Source: an uncultured Saprospiraceae bacterium (GTDB taxonomy: Bacteria; Bacteroidota; Bacteroidia; Chitinophagales; Saprospiraceae). Taken from it: 64,000 nt of DNA. Where the stretch lies: NCBI GenBank assembly GCA_937927575.1, contig CALBEE010000135.1, positions 1 through 64,000 on the forward strand. The letters are read 5' to 3'. A program made the position numbers and the translations under genes. Under the pieces are notes generated by a model. That model saw only the letters and a program-made list of their open reading frames with translations, was not told where the DNA came from and made no database searches. Positions 19,381-28,490 of the stretch are shown here, piece after piece. Every line of letters begins with the position of its first letter. Within the stretch, counting starts at the first letter, position 1.

Positions 19381-19395
19381 TCAATCTCTATAAAT

Positions 19396-20145
19396 ATGAA
19401 ATTGACATTAAAAGTCTGGAGACAGAAAAACAGTAAAGCGAAAGGAGAACTAGAATCTTACCAAGTAGAAGCTAGTGAACATATGTCCTTCTTAGAAATG
19501 ATGGATGTACTCAATGAGCAATTGATCGCTGAAAAGAAATCTCCAATAGCATTTGATCATGACTGCCGTGAAGGAATCTGTGGCTCTTGTAGTATGACTA
19601 TCAACGGAAGTCCACACGGACCGCAAACGGGTACTACTACATGTCAGCTACATATGCGTAAATTTAAAGATGGTGATACGATTGTAGTGGAGCCGTGGAG
19701 ATCAAAAGTGTTTCCAGTGATTAAAGATCTTACAGTAGATCGTAGCGCTTTTGATCGTATCATTCAGTCCGGTGGTTATATCTCTGTCAATACAGGTCAA
19801 GCTCCAGATGGAAATGCTATTCCTATCGAAAAAGATTTAGCATCTAACGCATTTGATGCAGCAGCTTGTATTGGTTGTGGCGCTTGTGTAGCAGCCTGTC
19901 CTAATGGATCCGCAATGCTCTTTACAGCCGCTAAAGTTTCACATCTTAATCAATTACCTCAAGGTGAAGTAGAAAAAACAAGACGTACTGCCAGTATGGT
20001 CGCACAGATGGATAAAGAAGGATTTGGTATGTGCTCTAATGTAGGTGCATGTGAAGCGGAATGTCCAAAAGAAATTTCTATCGAACATATTGCTCGAATG
20101 AATAGAGACTATGTAGCTAGTATCTTTGGTGGTAGAAAATCGTAG
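19396..20145 (+). CDS. sdhB: Succinate dehydrogenase/fumarate reductase iron-sulfur subunit
   Basis: The 249-aa protein carries electrons from the flavin to the cytochrome b anchor. Cysteine motifs for all three clusters are visible: the [2Fe-2S] motif [11 protein letters not shown] with a later C, the [4Fe-4S] motif [12 protein letters not shown], and the [3Fe-4S] region [16 protein letters not shown]. It is of normal length. It follows sdhA after 162 bases and is followed by short repeats and two copies of the same terminator. Confidence 0.97.
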   Translation: MKLTLKVWRQKNSKAKGELESYQVEASEHMSFLEMMDVLNEQLIAEKKSPIAFDHDCREGICGSCSMTINGSPHGPQTGTTTCQLHMRKFKDGDTIVVEPWRSKVFPVIKDLTVDRSAFDRIIQSGGYISVNTGQAPDGNAIPIEKDLASNAFDAAACIGCGACVAACPNGSAMLFTAAKVSHLNQLPQGEVEKTRRTASMVAQMDKEGFGMCSNVGACEAECPKEISIEHIARMNRDYVASIFGGRKS

Positions 20146-20152
20146 AGTATAG

Positions 20153-20182
20153 ATGTTCAGGTTCGAGACATTCAGAACTGAG
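20153..20182 (+). repeat. 15-bp tandem repeat, two units
   Basis: ATGTTCAGGTTCGAG and ACATTCAGAACTGAG are adjacent, directly after sdhB. They belong to the same 15-bp family as the array at 20270-20344. Confidence 0.7.
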
Positions 20183-20217
20183 ATATAAAGAAAAATACAA
20201 GAAATAATACCTGTATT

Positions 20218-20265
20218 AAAGCATGAAAAGCTAGCCCATTCAGCGAAAGTTGAGTGGGCTTTTTT
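20218..20265 (+). terminator. sdh terminator, copy 1
   Basis: AGCCCATTCA / TTGAGTGGGCT forms the stem, with loop GCGAAAG, followed by T6. The preceding AAAGCATGAAAAG is part of a longer direct repeat with 20445-20492. Confidence 0.88.
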
Positions 20266-20269
20266 GTGG

Positions 20270-20344
20270 ATCTGCAGATTTCAGACTTTCAGATTTAAGA
20301 TATTTAGAATTGAGACATACAGAATTAAGACTTTCAGAACTGAG
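20270..20344 (+). repeat. 15-bp tandem repeat, five units
   Basis: Five contiguous degenerate units start at 20270, 20285, 20300, 20315 and 20330, with consensus about ACWTTCAGAATTRAG. The last four match best. It lies between the two terminator copies and has no coding frame. Confidence 0.75.
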
Positions 20345-20444
20345 ACACAATACAATTTTTTTAGAATGTTGTCAGCGCAGTGATTGGTAAGCGCCTAAGC
20401 GATTGATGAGCACAACCTACAAGCCACATAAAAGATAAAAAAGC

Positions 20445-20492
20445 AAAGCATGAAAAGTTAAAGCCCATTCAGCGAAAGTTGAGTGGGCTTTT
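20445..20492 (+). terminator. Terminator, copy 2 (direct repeat of the sdh terminator)
   Basis: Repeats AAAGCATGAAAAG plus the same hairpin as copy 1, with two extra bases before the stem and only T4 after it. No gene ends just before it, so it is probably a duplication product. Confidence 0.85.
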
Positions 20493-20619
20493 AAGTATTG
20501 TAAGAATCACTAAATGTTAAACGCTACGCCCAAAATAGGAGTGTATTTTCAGCACTTCTCCGAAAATGGGATTTCAATTAAGCGATATTTGTAATATTAG
20601 AATAACGAAAATTTGTATC

Positions 20620-21273
20620 ATGAAGAATAAGATGAAGAAACTCTTATTATTTTCAGTTTTGCTTTTAACCTTGATGAATGGATATAGTCAATATTATACT
20701 TTAGAAGCTAACGTCAAAAGAACTAAATATAGAGGTGCAAAACCAAGCATTTTTATAAATGCCCAACTTGGATATCAGATAAATAAGGACTGGAATATTG
20801 GATTAGAGTATGGAATAACAAAAACGCAAAACGATATTCGGATGCTTGATAAACCTCCAACAGGAACTCTAGCGGACTTGATTAGTCTGAATATTTATAA
20901 AAGTTACGACCGCTCTATTCAAACCATAAGAGCAAAAGTAAGTCATTTCTTGAATCCAAATTTTAGAGTGTACGCAGGACCTGCCATTCGTTTTATTTCA
21001 GTTGATACTGATCCAAGTGATGAATCTACTTTTACAGGAAGCCTGTTTTCAGACCTAGAGTTTGGTGATCATACCAATATTGGCGGAGTCGTTGGCTTTG
21101 ATTATATCTATTCCTTCAATGAAAAAGTATTTTTGATATTAGGAGTAGATTTACAGTTTGATGTAAACTCTTCTTCGGACATACATTCGGTAAATGAAAT
21201 GAATGGTAATACATGGGCTTACGGAATAGGTATTGGAAGAAGGATTGCTGCTAAGACCTCTGAAAAATTATAA
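20620..21273 (+). CDS. Outer-membrane beta-barrel protein of unknown function
   Basis: The 217-aa protein (from the ATG at 20620) has a signal peptide (about 1-24, ending NGYSQ). The rest shows alternating barrel-like strands (INAQLGYQINKDWNIGLEYGI, FRVYAGPAIRFISV, GVVGFDYIYSF, TWAYGIGIGRRI). An upstream in-frame ATG at 20566 would put 18 polar residues before the signal peptide, so I reject it. It is a lone gene. Its family is a general 8-strand barrel and no specific role can be named. Confidence 0.75.
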   Translation: MKNKMKKLLLFSVLLLTLMNGYSQYYTLEANVKRTKYRGAKPSIFINAQLGYQINKDWNIGLEYGITKTQNDIRMLDKPPTGTLADLISLNIYKSYDRSIQTIRAKVSHFLNPNFRVYAGPAIRFISVDTDPSDESTFTGSLFSDLEFGDHTNIGGVVGFDYIYSFNEKVFLILGVDLQFDVNSSSDIHSVNEMNGNTWAYGIGIGRRIAAKTSEKL

Positions 21274-21413
21274 GAAATTAAATTAGGTAGTTTTTTCGTA
21301 AAATATCATTGAAATTTATGACTTCATATATTTCAATGATATAATGCCTTTCTAAGCACATTATGCTAAAATAATAAGTTCGATTCTTGAGCAAAATTAA
21401 AAATAATAAAAAG

Positions 21414-21444
21414 CAAAAAAGGCCACTCAATTTTGAGTGGCCTT
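21414..21444 (-). terminator. Rho-independent terminator for the minus-strand HYR gene
   Basis: The stem GGCCACTCA / TGAGTGGCC is followed, on the minus strand, by T6. It lies about 30 bases after the stop at 21473. Confidence 0.88.
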
Positions 21445-21472
21445 AGTACTATTAGGGATAAAATCAATTGTA

Positions 21473-24400
21473 TTATTTGCTAATCTGTATCACTTCAGAA
21501 TAGTATTTATCTCCAGAAGTTAGTAGTAAAATGTAAGATCCAGAAGATAAGTTTTGCGCAGATATTTGTGTTGCATTGGATTGGATAGATATTTGACTGC
21601 CATGAATATCATATAAAGCGACATTATAATTTCCAACGATATTCGTTTGGGTAATATCTATATTGATAAAATCAACAGCTGGATTTGGATAGAAATTAAT
21701 TGCTTCGGCAAGTTCTTCATCATTAGTACCTACACTAATTTCATTTTCTAGTGATCCATTAATTCTGTATTTCGTAAGATCTTGATCTATCATAAATGAT
21801 CTCACTTCATCACTGAAATACAATCCTTGATTAAGCACATTATTGGCTTTAGATTTAATACTCACTTCGAATACAGGAACCGAACCATCTAAGAAATGAC
21901 TTTCATCAATATCGAGAGCCAATATAGTAAGCACCTCACTTGCGATATCCGCATGCCATAAATTATCGACATCGAATAATTCACTAGTCACTTCAACATC
22001 TTCAATGATAGACGGATCAAACTTCATTCGTAATTCTATACCGCTTGCGTCAATCATCGCATCAGAATAGAAAGGTATGGTATATGTTTCTCCAATATTT
22101 AGAATTTGATCATCAAAAGATAAATCTACTTCTGATAAATTTACAGATGCTTCTCCTGGGAGTACTATATCATCATTTACATCGCCAGATTTGATGGCTA
22201 TATAATGCCCTTTTACTTGACTAATTCCTGTTGGTTGGCCAGTAATATTCTTAAAAGATAGATCCAAATTGTCTTCTTCTAAACCTACAATTGTACGCGC
22301 TAAAAATGTTAAGTCTAAGGTCGTCAACTCTTGATCACCAGTAAATTCGGCAGCAGTTAGCTGATGTTCATTAAGCTCAATAGCACCCAATACATGTTGT
22401 CTTGCAAGATATAAATCCACCAAGTCTACACCGTTTAATGGATTAGCTGTAAAGGTTGGATTGATAAAGAAATCATCTTCGACAACCGCTTTTCCAAACT
22501 GATCTGTGAATATATTATTTCCTAATTCTACTTGAGGTACTCCTCTGTTACTATGCGTATTGACAGCCACTAGATTGTTGAAATCAACAAAGGAGATTGT
22601 AATCTCTTGAGTATAAGAAAAACTAAGACCGGAAATATCCAGATGTGTAACCGTCCATGTTCTTTCGATAGTTATAGCTTCTTGAGTTATGCCTCCCAGA
22701 GAGTCTTCGTAGTTTAAAACATAAAATCCAGCATCCTCACCAGAAAATTGTGGTTCTGCATCGTCTATCACTACACCAGAATAATTTACTAATTCGCTAG
22801 GAGTATATCTATGATCTGCAATAGTAATATCATTTGGCCATTCTACATCATCATCAAATGTATGTCCACTATCACAATCTCCTAGTGGAGCTGATCTAGG
22901 TAAGGTATCACAGATGTACCAAGCTGGGTAGTTGTTATTTTTTATAATTTGAGTAAATTCATAAAAACCTTCTCCTGTATCAACATCGAAGTTGAGCCAA
23001 TCAAGAACAGTAAATTCTCTCAAAATTTTATAAGAAAAAAGTCCAGTAGTTCCAACAGGAATAACAATATCAGTATAGGTAATGGCTACCAAATTGCAAC
23101 TGTCTGCAGCAATGGTAGGATACGCATCTTCATAAGTAAAGCCGGGTTGATTACCAATATATTCTGGAGTCACATCATCAGAATCAACATTAAGAAGATC
23201 CAATTCGATTAATTCTAGCGGCCAAGCAATATCATCTTCACCTCCAAATTCACATCCTACATCTTCGTCAGAAATAACAATGTTCCCCCAACAAGATTGA
23301 GAACTGTTCCAATCAAAAATGGTATAGGTTAATGTTTGCCCTAGATATTCAGAAGTAATCAAATTGTCGGGTATTACTTCTTCATTTTCATCTTCAATTA
23401 CTAAATAGAAGATAAATTCGCAGCCATATGGTCCTCCTGCAAGAAGGTCGTAAGGTGTAACAGTATATGGCAAATTAGTAAAAGTGGAATACGTCACCTC
23501 ATCTACACAAGTTATGGTAGTTGCCGTAGTACCATTGTCAATAATATTGAGAGTTGTAATAGCAGAATTAGAATTTCCAGCAGCATCATAGACTGTAAAT
23601 ATTACTTCGTTTTCGCCAATGTCTTCGCAAGTATATACTTCTTTATTTATGGTCATATCTACAATGCCACAGTTATCATAACTGCCAATATCAAAATCTT
23701 CCGCGTACAACTTGATAGAAGGTACTAAATCTCCTGGTCCGGCACTCAGAATAGCAGTCGATGCATTCACAACTACAGGAATGGGAGCTAACTTGTCTTC
23801 AAGCATGACTTGAACCACTTCAGCACTCACGTTGCCAGAATTATCGGTAGCCGTTACTATTACATTTTGTAGGCCCATATCTGAACAATCGAAATAAGAT
23901 GGTGATAAAGTAATACCAGCTACACCACAATTGTCCGTAGCACCTAGACCTTCTAATAACCAATCTGCTTCAAGATTAATTTCTCCAGCTGGACCGAAAG
24001 TTATATTGACAAAATTGTTAGTCGAAAGTGCAGGAGCTAATTTATCTTCTACCGTTATAGTAGTCCATGCTTGATTAGTATTTCCATGAGCATCAGTTAC
24101 GGTAAGAAATACTTCTACTTCTCCGAGGTCGTCACAATCGAATTCAGTTTGTGAAAGACTAAGCGTTACATCGCTACATGCGTCATAACTACCGTCATCA
24201 ACGCTTTCAGGAAAAATCTGAGCAGTACCTGATTGCCCTAGAGCTAAGATAATGTTATTATCAACTACTGCTACTGGGGGAGTATCATCTACTAATGTTA
24301 ATTCTGATGTACAAGAGAAGCCGTTACTTCCAGATATGGTAATGGTCGTCGTACCGATATCATCACATCCTACAATAGATGGAGAGGCAGTATAGGTTAC

Positions 24401-24553
24401 ACCTGATTCGGCATTGTCAATAAAGGCATTTGGATTAAGCTCAATGTCACCTCCAAAAGCTGGCGTAGACAAGGTTAGATCCACACAAGTCTGACCTATA
24501 AGGCTGATACTAGCCAACAAGCAAATAATAAAAGTGGTAATTTTTGTTTTCAT
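21473..24553 (-). CDS. Large T9SS surface protein with HYR-like, dockerin-like and cohesin-like domains
   Basis: The 1026-aa protein has a signal peptide (about 1-20, ending LIGQ). A run of HYR-like Ig units follows (repeating pattern FDCDDLGEVEVFLTVTD, about residues 80-350), then a long beta-rich middle. A dockerin-like segment (about 700-760) has two loop-helix units, NGVDLVDLYLARQHVLG and TTLDLTFLARTIVG. A cohesin-like domain (about 805-930) and a T9SS type A sorting domain (FYPNPAVDFINIDI to the end) follow. Cohesin and dockerin domains normally bind each other; finding both in one chain suggests self-assembly or head-to-tail assembly, which is inference. It lies 61 bases downstream of the anti-sigma/barrel gene and may be a client of that sigma factor. 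Confidence 0.88.
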   Translation of the reverse strand: MKTKITTFIICLLASISLIGQTCVDLTLSTPAFGGDIELNPNAFIDNAESGVTYTASPSIVGCDDIGTTTITISGSNGFSCTSELTLVDDTPPVAVVDNNIILALGQSGTAQIFPESVDDGSYDACSDVTLSLSQTEFDCDDLGEVEVFLTVTDAHGNTNQAWTTITVEDKLAPALSTNNFVNITFGPAGEINLEADWLLEGLGATDNCGVAGITLSPSYFDCSDMGLQNVIVTATDNSGNVSAEVVQVMLEDKLAPIPVVVNASTAILSAGPGDLVPSIKLYAEDFDIGSYDNCGIVDMTINKEVYTCEDIGENEVIFTVYDAAGNSNSAITTLNIIDNGTTATTITCVDEVTYSTFTNLPYTVTPYDLLAGGPYGCEFIFYLVIEDENEEVIPDNLITSEYLGQTLTYTIFDWNSSQSCWGNIVISDEDVGCEFGGEDDIAWPLELIELDLLNVDSDDVTPEYIGNQPGFTYEDAYPTIAADSCNLVAITYTDIVIPVGTTGLFSYKILREFTVLDWLNFDVDTGEGFYEFTQIIKNNNYPAWYICDTLPRSAPLGDCDSGHTFDDDVEWPNDITIADHRYTPSELVNYSGVVIDDAEPQFSGEDAGFYVLNYEDSLGGITQEAITIERTWTVTHLDISGLSFSYTQEITISFVDFNNLVAVNTHSNRGVPQVELGNNIFTDQFGKAVVEDDFFINPTFTANPLNGVDLVDLYLARQHVLGAIELNEHQLTAAEFTGDQELTTLDLTFLARTIVGLEEDNLDLSFKNITGQPTGISQVKGHYIAIKSGDVNDDIVLPGEASVNLSEVDLSFDDQILNIGETYTIPFYSDAMIDASGIELRMKFDPSIIEDVEVTSELFDVDNLWHADIASEVLTILALDIDESHFLDGSVPVFEVSIKSKANNVLNQGLYFSDEVRSFMIDQDLTKYRINGSLENEISVGTNDEELAEAINFYPNPAVDFINIDITQTNIVGNYNVALYDIHGSQISIQSNATQISAQNLSSGSYILLLTSGDKYYSEVIQISK

Positions 24554-24614
24554 AATAATTAATCGTTTGTAGTGACAGGTATATATTATCTTGTCACCGG
24601 TTTTAGTAATAAAA

Positions 24615-26036
24615 CTACTCCCTCGTAGGCGAATAAGTTAGCGACAACTGCATGCCTACTTGGGAGTTTTTCAATTGATAAAAGTGGGTTTGTTCCGTAA
24701 TCGAGTTTGGGTTATATCTTACGAATGGGCTAATACCTATCCTTGTTTTTCCAAAATCATATCCTAATTCAAGTGAAGCAATAGCATTCCAATGCGTATT
24801 GACTTTGTAAGGATGAGTAGAGTCAGATATCTTAGTAAATCCAAAAGCTTTATCATCGATATAATAACCAGTAGATTCGGTAAATGTATTGATTCCAAAT
24901 CCTGCATCCGCCATCAGCACGAATCCTTTGAATGACCATAAGCGCTTGCCTATCGTAGCTTGGAAATCTATTGCTCTATGTTGTCTATGAAACGAAATTT
25001 CATTGTCTCTAGCAGAAGTAATAGTGGTAGTACCATTTTGACTGCTTATGGTTCCATCTGAAGCGATTTTATATGATTCTATTCCAGATACAGGATCTTT
25101 AACTATTAGGACATCGTTTCTTTCATAAGTACTAACATTTTGGTGGTACGAAATTCCTGCTAAAAATCTCCAACCTTTATTTTCTACACCTATTGCAAAT
25201 GATCCGCTAAATCCTAATCTATCTCTTTCAAAATCAAACTCGGAAGCATTAAATTCTCCAATACTATTAAGATTGCTTATCGAAGTTCTATTTTGATTTG
25301 CACCTAATCTAACTTGTAAAATAAGTTGTCTTCCAAAATCACTTAAGGGCTGGATAAGATTAGGTGAAGTTTCTACTTGCTTACGGTTTGTGATTTCAAA
25401 CAGTTGATTAGAAAGGGTAGGAGTGAAGTCAATACCCAGTAGTAAATCTCTTTGATCTTGTGTCGCAGCAATTTCACTTTCTGTTTTTAGAATTTCATCA
25501 TTCAAGGCAAGTACAAAATCATGAGTTGTATCGGTAACTTTGCTTTCGTTTAAAATAGAGTGGGTTGACTTAAAGTTTGTATTCTTTTCTACTACATTAC
25601 TTTCCTCAATTTTTGAATTAGTTATTTCAACGTTTGATACAATAGTATTTTTAATTTGAGTACCATTTGCAATATTAGTATTCGCTGCATTGGTAGGGAT
25701 TAGATGATTTGAAGATTCTTTTTGAGTTGTAATTAAATTAGTTTGAGTGTTTGAATTTTTCTTTTCGTTTTGTACCAATATTTTATCATTGGAAGTGGTA
25801 TTGCTTGAGGTTTGTGTTTCTACATGATTGTCATCATTAGATAGTATGCCCCAAGTAAGACCAAGTAATAGTAAGGCTACAAGCCCTGAGAGTAAAATAA
25901 ATCCTATTCTTCTCTTTTTCTTTGATGGAGGAAGCTCTGATTCTATATTTTGCCAAAGATCATTGGTGTCGATGTCTATTTCTAGACCACCAAGAATATC
26001 TTTTATTTTTTCCTCTTTATTATTTAGCTTATTCAT
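24615..26036 (-). CDS. Membrane protein: anti-sigma-like N-terminus, one helix, beta-barrel-like C-terminus
   Basis: The 473-aa protein has a short cytoplasmic segment (about 1-40, with DTNDLWQNIESELPPSKKKRR), one membrane helix (about 43-65) and a low-complexity Asn/Thr/Ser linker (about 70-220). Its C-terminal half is built of strands like an outer-membrane barrel (LQVRLGANQNRTSI, FSGSFAIGVENKGWRFLAGISYH, GMQLSLTYSPTRE). It starts 23 bases after an ECF sigma gene, the usual place of an anti-sigma factor. If the barrel really sits in the outer membrane, the chain would span both membranes. The N-terminal role is inferred from position and the LW-x-x-I pattern. Confidence 0.75.
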   Translation of the reverse strand: MNKLNNKEEKIKDILGGLEIDIDTNDLWQNIESELPPSKKKRRIGFILLSGLVALLLLGLTWGILSNDDNHVETQTSSNTTSNDKILVQNEKKNSNTQTNLITTQKESSNHLIPTNAANTNIANGTQIKNTIVSNVEITNSKIEESNVVEKNTNFKSTHSILNESKVTDTTHDFVLALNDEILKTESEIAATQDQRDLLLGIDFTPTLSNQLFEITNRKQVETSPNLIQPLSDFGRQLILQVRLGANQNRTSISNLNSIGEFNASEFDFERDRLGFSGSFAIGVENKGWRFLAGISYHQNVSTYERNDVLIVKDPVSGIESYKIASDGTISSQNGTTTITSARDNEISFHRQHRAIDFQATIGKRLWSFKGFVLMADAGFGINTFTESTGYYIDDKAFGFTKISDSTHPYKVNTHWNAIASLELGYDFGKTRIGISPFVRYNPNSITEQTHFYQLKNSQVGMQLSLTYSPTRE

Positions 26037-26059
26037 AGCTATGATATTTTATTCCTTAC

Positions 26060-26632
26060 TTATTTTGCCACCCTAAGGGTTGGATTTTTTTTTACAATTG
26101 ATCTCACATTAGTGCCTTCTATATTAAAAGCTTCTTGAATCATTTTACGTCCTCTTGTAATCAATGATCTCGAACTTCCCTCAGTAATATTGAGTCTTTC
26201 GGCAATGTCTTTATGGCTATATCCTTCTACTAAAAACATGTTCAGCGATATTCTATAATTGTCTGGTAATGATTCCATAAATAACATTACTTCTTCTTGT
26301 CTCATTTTATCAAAAACATGTGATCCAGTTGAAATATTCAATTGATCTTCTACCTCTTCAGATCGATGTTTTTTTTCTTTTCTAATCAATTCTAGACACT
26401 TCATTGCTGTAACTTGTGCCATCCAAGATTTGAATTTTCCTTGTTCTTTATAAGTATCTACTTTACTTATTATTCTGATCAAAGATTCTTGTAAGCAGTC
26501 TTTTGCATAAGCTCTATCTACAGCATATCTAACACATATACCATATAGGTAAGGCGAGTATGTATCGACCAATGCTTTTTGGGCTCTACGATCATTGGCT
26601 TTACAGCCTCTTATGATTTCTGCTTCTGTCAA
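26060..26632 (-). CDS. ECF-family RNA polymerase sigma factor
   Basis: The 190-aa protein has region 2 at about residues 8-80 (AQKALVDTYSPYLYGICVRY, DCLQESLIRIISKVDTY, FKSWMAQVTAMKCLELIR) and region 4 at about 115-170 (LPDNYRISLNMFLVEGYSHKDIAERLNITEGSSRSLITRGR). It is a minimal two-domain ECF sigma that would direct transcription of a small regulon. The next gene encodes a single-pass protein likely to control it, and the gene after that a T9SS surface protein. It lies 45 bases downstream of the lipoprotein gene. Confidence 0.93.
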   Translation of the reverse strand: MTEAEIIRGCKANDRRAQKALVDTYSPYLYGICVRYAVDRAYAKDCLQESLIRIISKVDTYKEQGKFKSWMAQVTAMKCLELIRKEKKHRSEEVEDQLNISTGSHVFDKMRQEEVMLFMESLPDNYRISLNMFLVEGYSHKDIAERLNITEGSSRSLITRGRKMIQEAFNIEGTNVRSIVKKNPTLRVAK

Positions 26633-26676
26633 GTGGTTTGTCGCTAGGGGTTAATGTATTTTTTGACTTTGCTTTA

Positions 26677-28377
26677 TTATTCTGTTGCTTTGGTTAAAAG
26701 GACACCTTCTACTGGAAAGTATCCAGCCTGTGGTGGGTTTATGGTTTGCATCCATACCTCACCTTCAAATGATACACGCACCCATTTTTCACTTCCTGCT
26801 TCATAGTGAGTGACATTCCAAGTTGTAAATCCACAACCTAGTTCTGTATTATCACAATTAATCAAATATCCACCAGATCCAAACATATCATCTTCGAGAT
26901 ATACATTGACTTGGTTTTCCATATAGCTATCTGCCATTTGCCCTTCAAATCTGAATCTGATTTTATTATCCGTAGAATGTAAAGTGGTAGAAGTATCAGC
27001 AATTTTCATTGCGTCAAATGGAGCTAATACTCTTCTGTCATTTCTTATTTTGATATAACTATAACCATCTTGAAAAGCGTCACAACTTACTAAGAAACTT
27101 TGATCATCAACGATGTCAAGACTCCACGGAATGGCTAGACCTTTTATATCTGTATCGATATCATACGTAGAGATGTCAAACTCACTATTGCACACAGAAA
27201 CCCAGGTATTTAGATTTTTATCCGAAAACAAATAGATATTCCCGACATTGATTTCATCCTTTAGATAGATAGCTGTCGTTTCTTCTAATTCTCCGTTACA
27301 ATCATATACTGTAGTTTGTAATCTGTAGTAGTTGCCTGCAGTCACTTCAATATCTATATCCTTGATATTGATCTCGCTTGCAGGAATCGTATAATTAGAG
27401 ATGGTACTTTCGCATGGAGTTAAAGTATTAAGTACAATCTCTGTATTCGAAGGTATGATTGAAATCCACTTTCCTTCTGCAGTAGAATATAATTTTTGTT
27501 GTGCTATTGAAAGAAGGTGGTAAGAAACTTTAGTTCCTTCTTTATTGATATCACCTTCGGCATATACTGCGGCTTTATGTTCTGAGATGGTAAATAATCC
27601 ACTTTTGTTTATCGTAATTTCATTTAGACCTTCTTCTAAATGTTCTAATTCTTCCCATTTATCAGTTGCCTCATTAAAGTGAAATAGCGATACTTCTTCA
27701 GTACTGTTTGATACTTGTAGGCTAATCTTGGTATTATTGCTTAATGCATATGAGGTGCCATTATCATCTCTAAATTCTAACTGAAAAGCATTAAGATGTA
27801 GGGTGGATCGCAGTTGATTTTTGCTATTATATGCGGCTATACCTAGCTGTGCTATATTATTAAGAGTGCTCAGGTCTCTATAATCTGCATAAACATCTTG
27901 AGTTGGGATGTTCCCTTGCTCATCTATAAGATTGTCCGTTTCAATCTCTAGAGAAATACTAGGGCTGATATTTATAAGACCAAGACCTGAGCTTGATATC
28001 AAGCTACTGTTCATGGGATCAAACATTTGAAGCTTAATAAGATTTATATCGTTTTCTATTAATGGAGTATGTAGGAAACTATTGATTTGAGTACCATCCT
28101 TTATGTAAATGGCCGGTCCATTTTTGTTGACTTCTTCCAAATGCACTAAAAATCGCTTGCTTTCTACATTTTCTAGGAGATCATTGATCGCTATTTGGTA
28201 GCCTGATATTTGGTCATCATTGCTATCTACCAGTGAGCCTGTGATCGCCGTAGTTACGAGTATAGGCGTATCATCAGCAGTATCTACTACTATACTATTA
28301 TCCACATTGTCATAGCATGCAGAAAGGCATAGTATGCTAAATAGACATATTGTAGTGTTGCGAATTATATTTTTCAT
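26677..28377 (-). CDS. Lipoprotein with carboxypeptidase-regulatory-like domain, unknown function
   Basis: The 566-aa protein (from the ATG at 28377) has a lipoprotein signal ending LSAC (cysteine 21). An N-terminal segment (about 35-110) resembles the carboxypeptidase regulatory-like fold common in Bacteroidota surface proteins (ITGSLVDSNDDQISGYQIAI). The rest is beta-rich without a recognised motif. The upstream in-frame ATG at 28389 adds four residues and is also possible. It lies 100 bases downstream of the giant P-domain gene and just upstream of the ECF sigma gene, so it may be cotranscribed with either. Confidence 0.75.
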   Translation of the reverse strand: MKNIIRNTTICLFSILCLSACYDNVDNSIVVDTADDTPILVTTAITGSLVDSNDDQISGYQIAINDLLENVESKRFLVHLEEVNKNGPAIYIKDGTQINSFLHTPLIENDINLIKLQMFDPMNSSLISSSGLGLINISPSISLEIETDNLIDEQGNIPTQDVYADYRDLSTLNNIAQLGIAAYNSKNQLRSTLHLNAFQLEFRDDNGTSYALSNNTKISLQVSNSTEEVSLFHFNEATDKWEELEHLEEGLNEITINKSGLFTISEHKAAVYAEGDINKEGTKVSYHLLSIAQQKLYSTAEGKWISIIPSNTEIVLNTLTPCESTISNYTIPASEINIKDIDIEVTAGNYYRLQTTVYDCNGELEETTAIYLKDEINVGNIYLFSDKNLNTWVSVCNSEFDISTYDIDTDIKGLAIPWSLDIVDDQSFLVSCDAFQDGYSYIKIRNDRRVLAPFDAMKIADTSTTLHSTDNKIRFRFEGQMADSYMENQVNVYLEDDMFGSGGYLINCDNTELGCGFTTWNVTHYEAGSEKWVRVSFEGEVWMQTINPPQAGYFPVEGVLLTKATE

Positions 28378-28490
28378 TGTATCTCCCATTTGATAGTGTA
28401 ATGAAGATACTGAAGATTTCGCTGCAAGAAAATAAGAGAATTATGAAATTAATTCATAAACCTACATTTCAACGGGCTTTGTGATACGAT

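Noticed and set aside
20270-20344. Regular short repeats resembling a CRISPR array
   Set aside because: Units are 15 bp, contiguous with no spacers and degenerate, and there are no cas genes.
24574-24597. GTGACA...TGTCAC inverted repeat upstream of the 1026-aa gene
   Set aside because: The arms are only 6 bp with a 12-base loop and no T-run; it could occur by chance, so it is not listed as a site.
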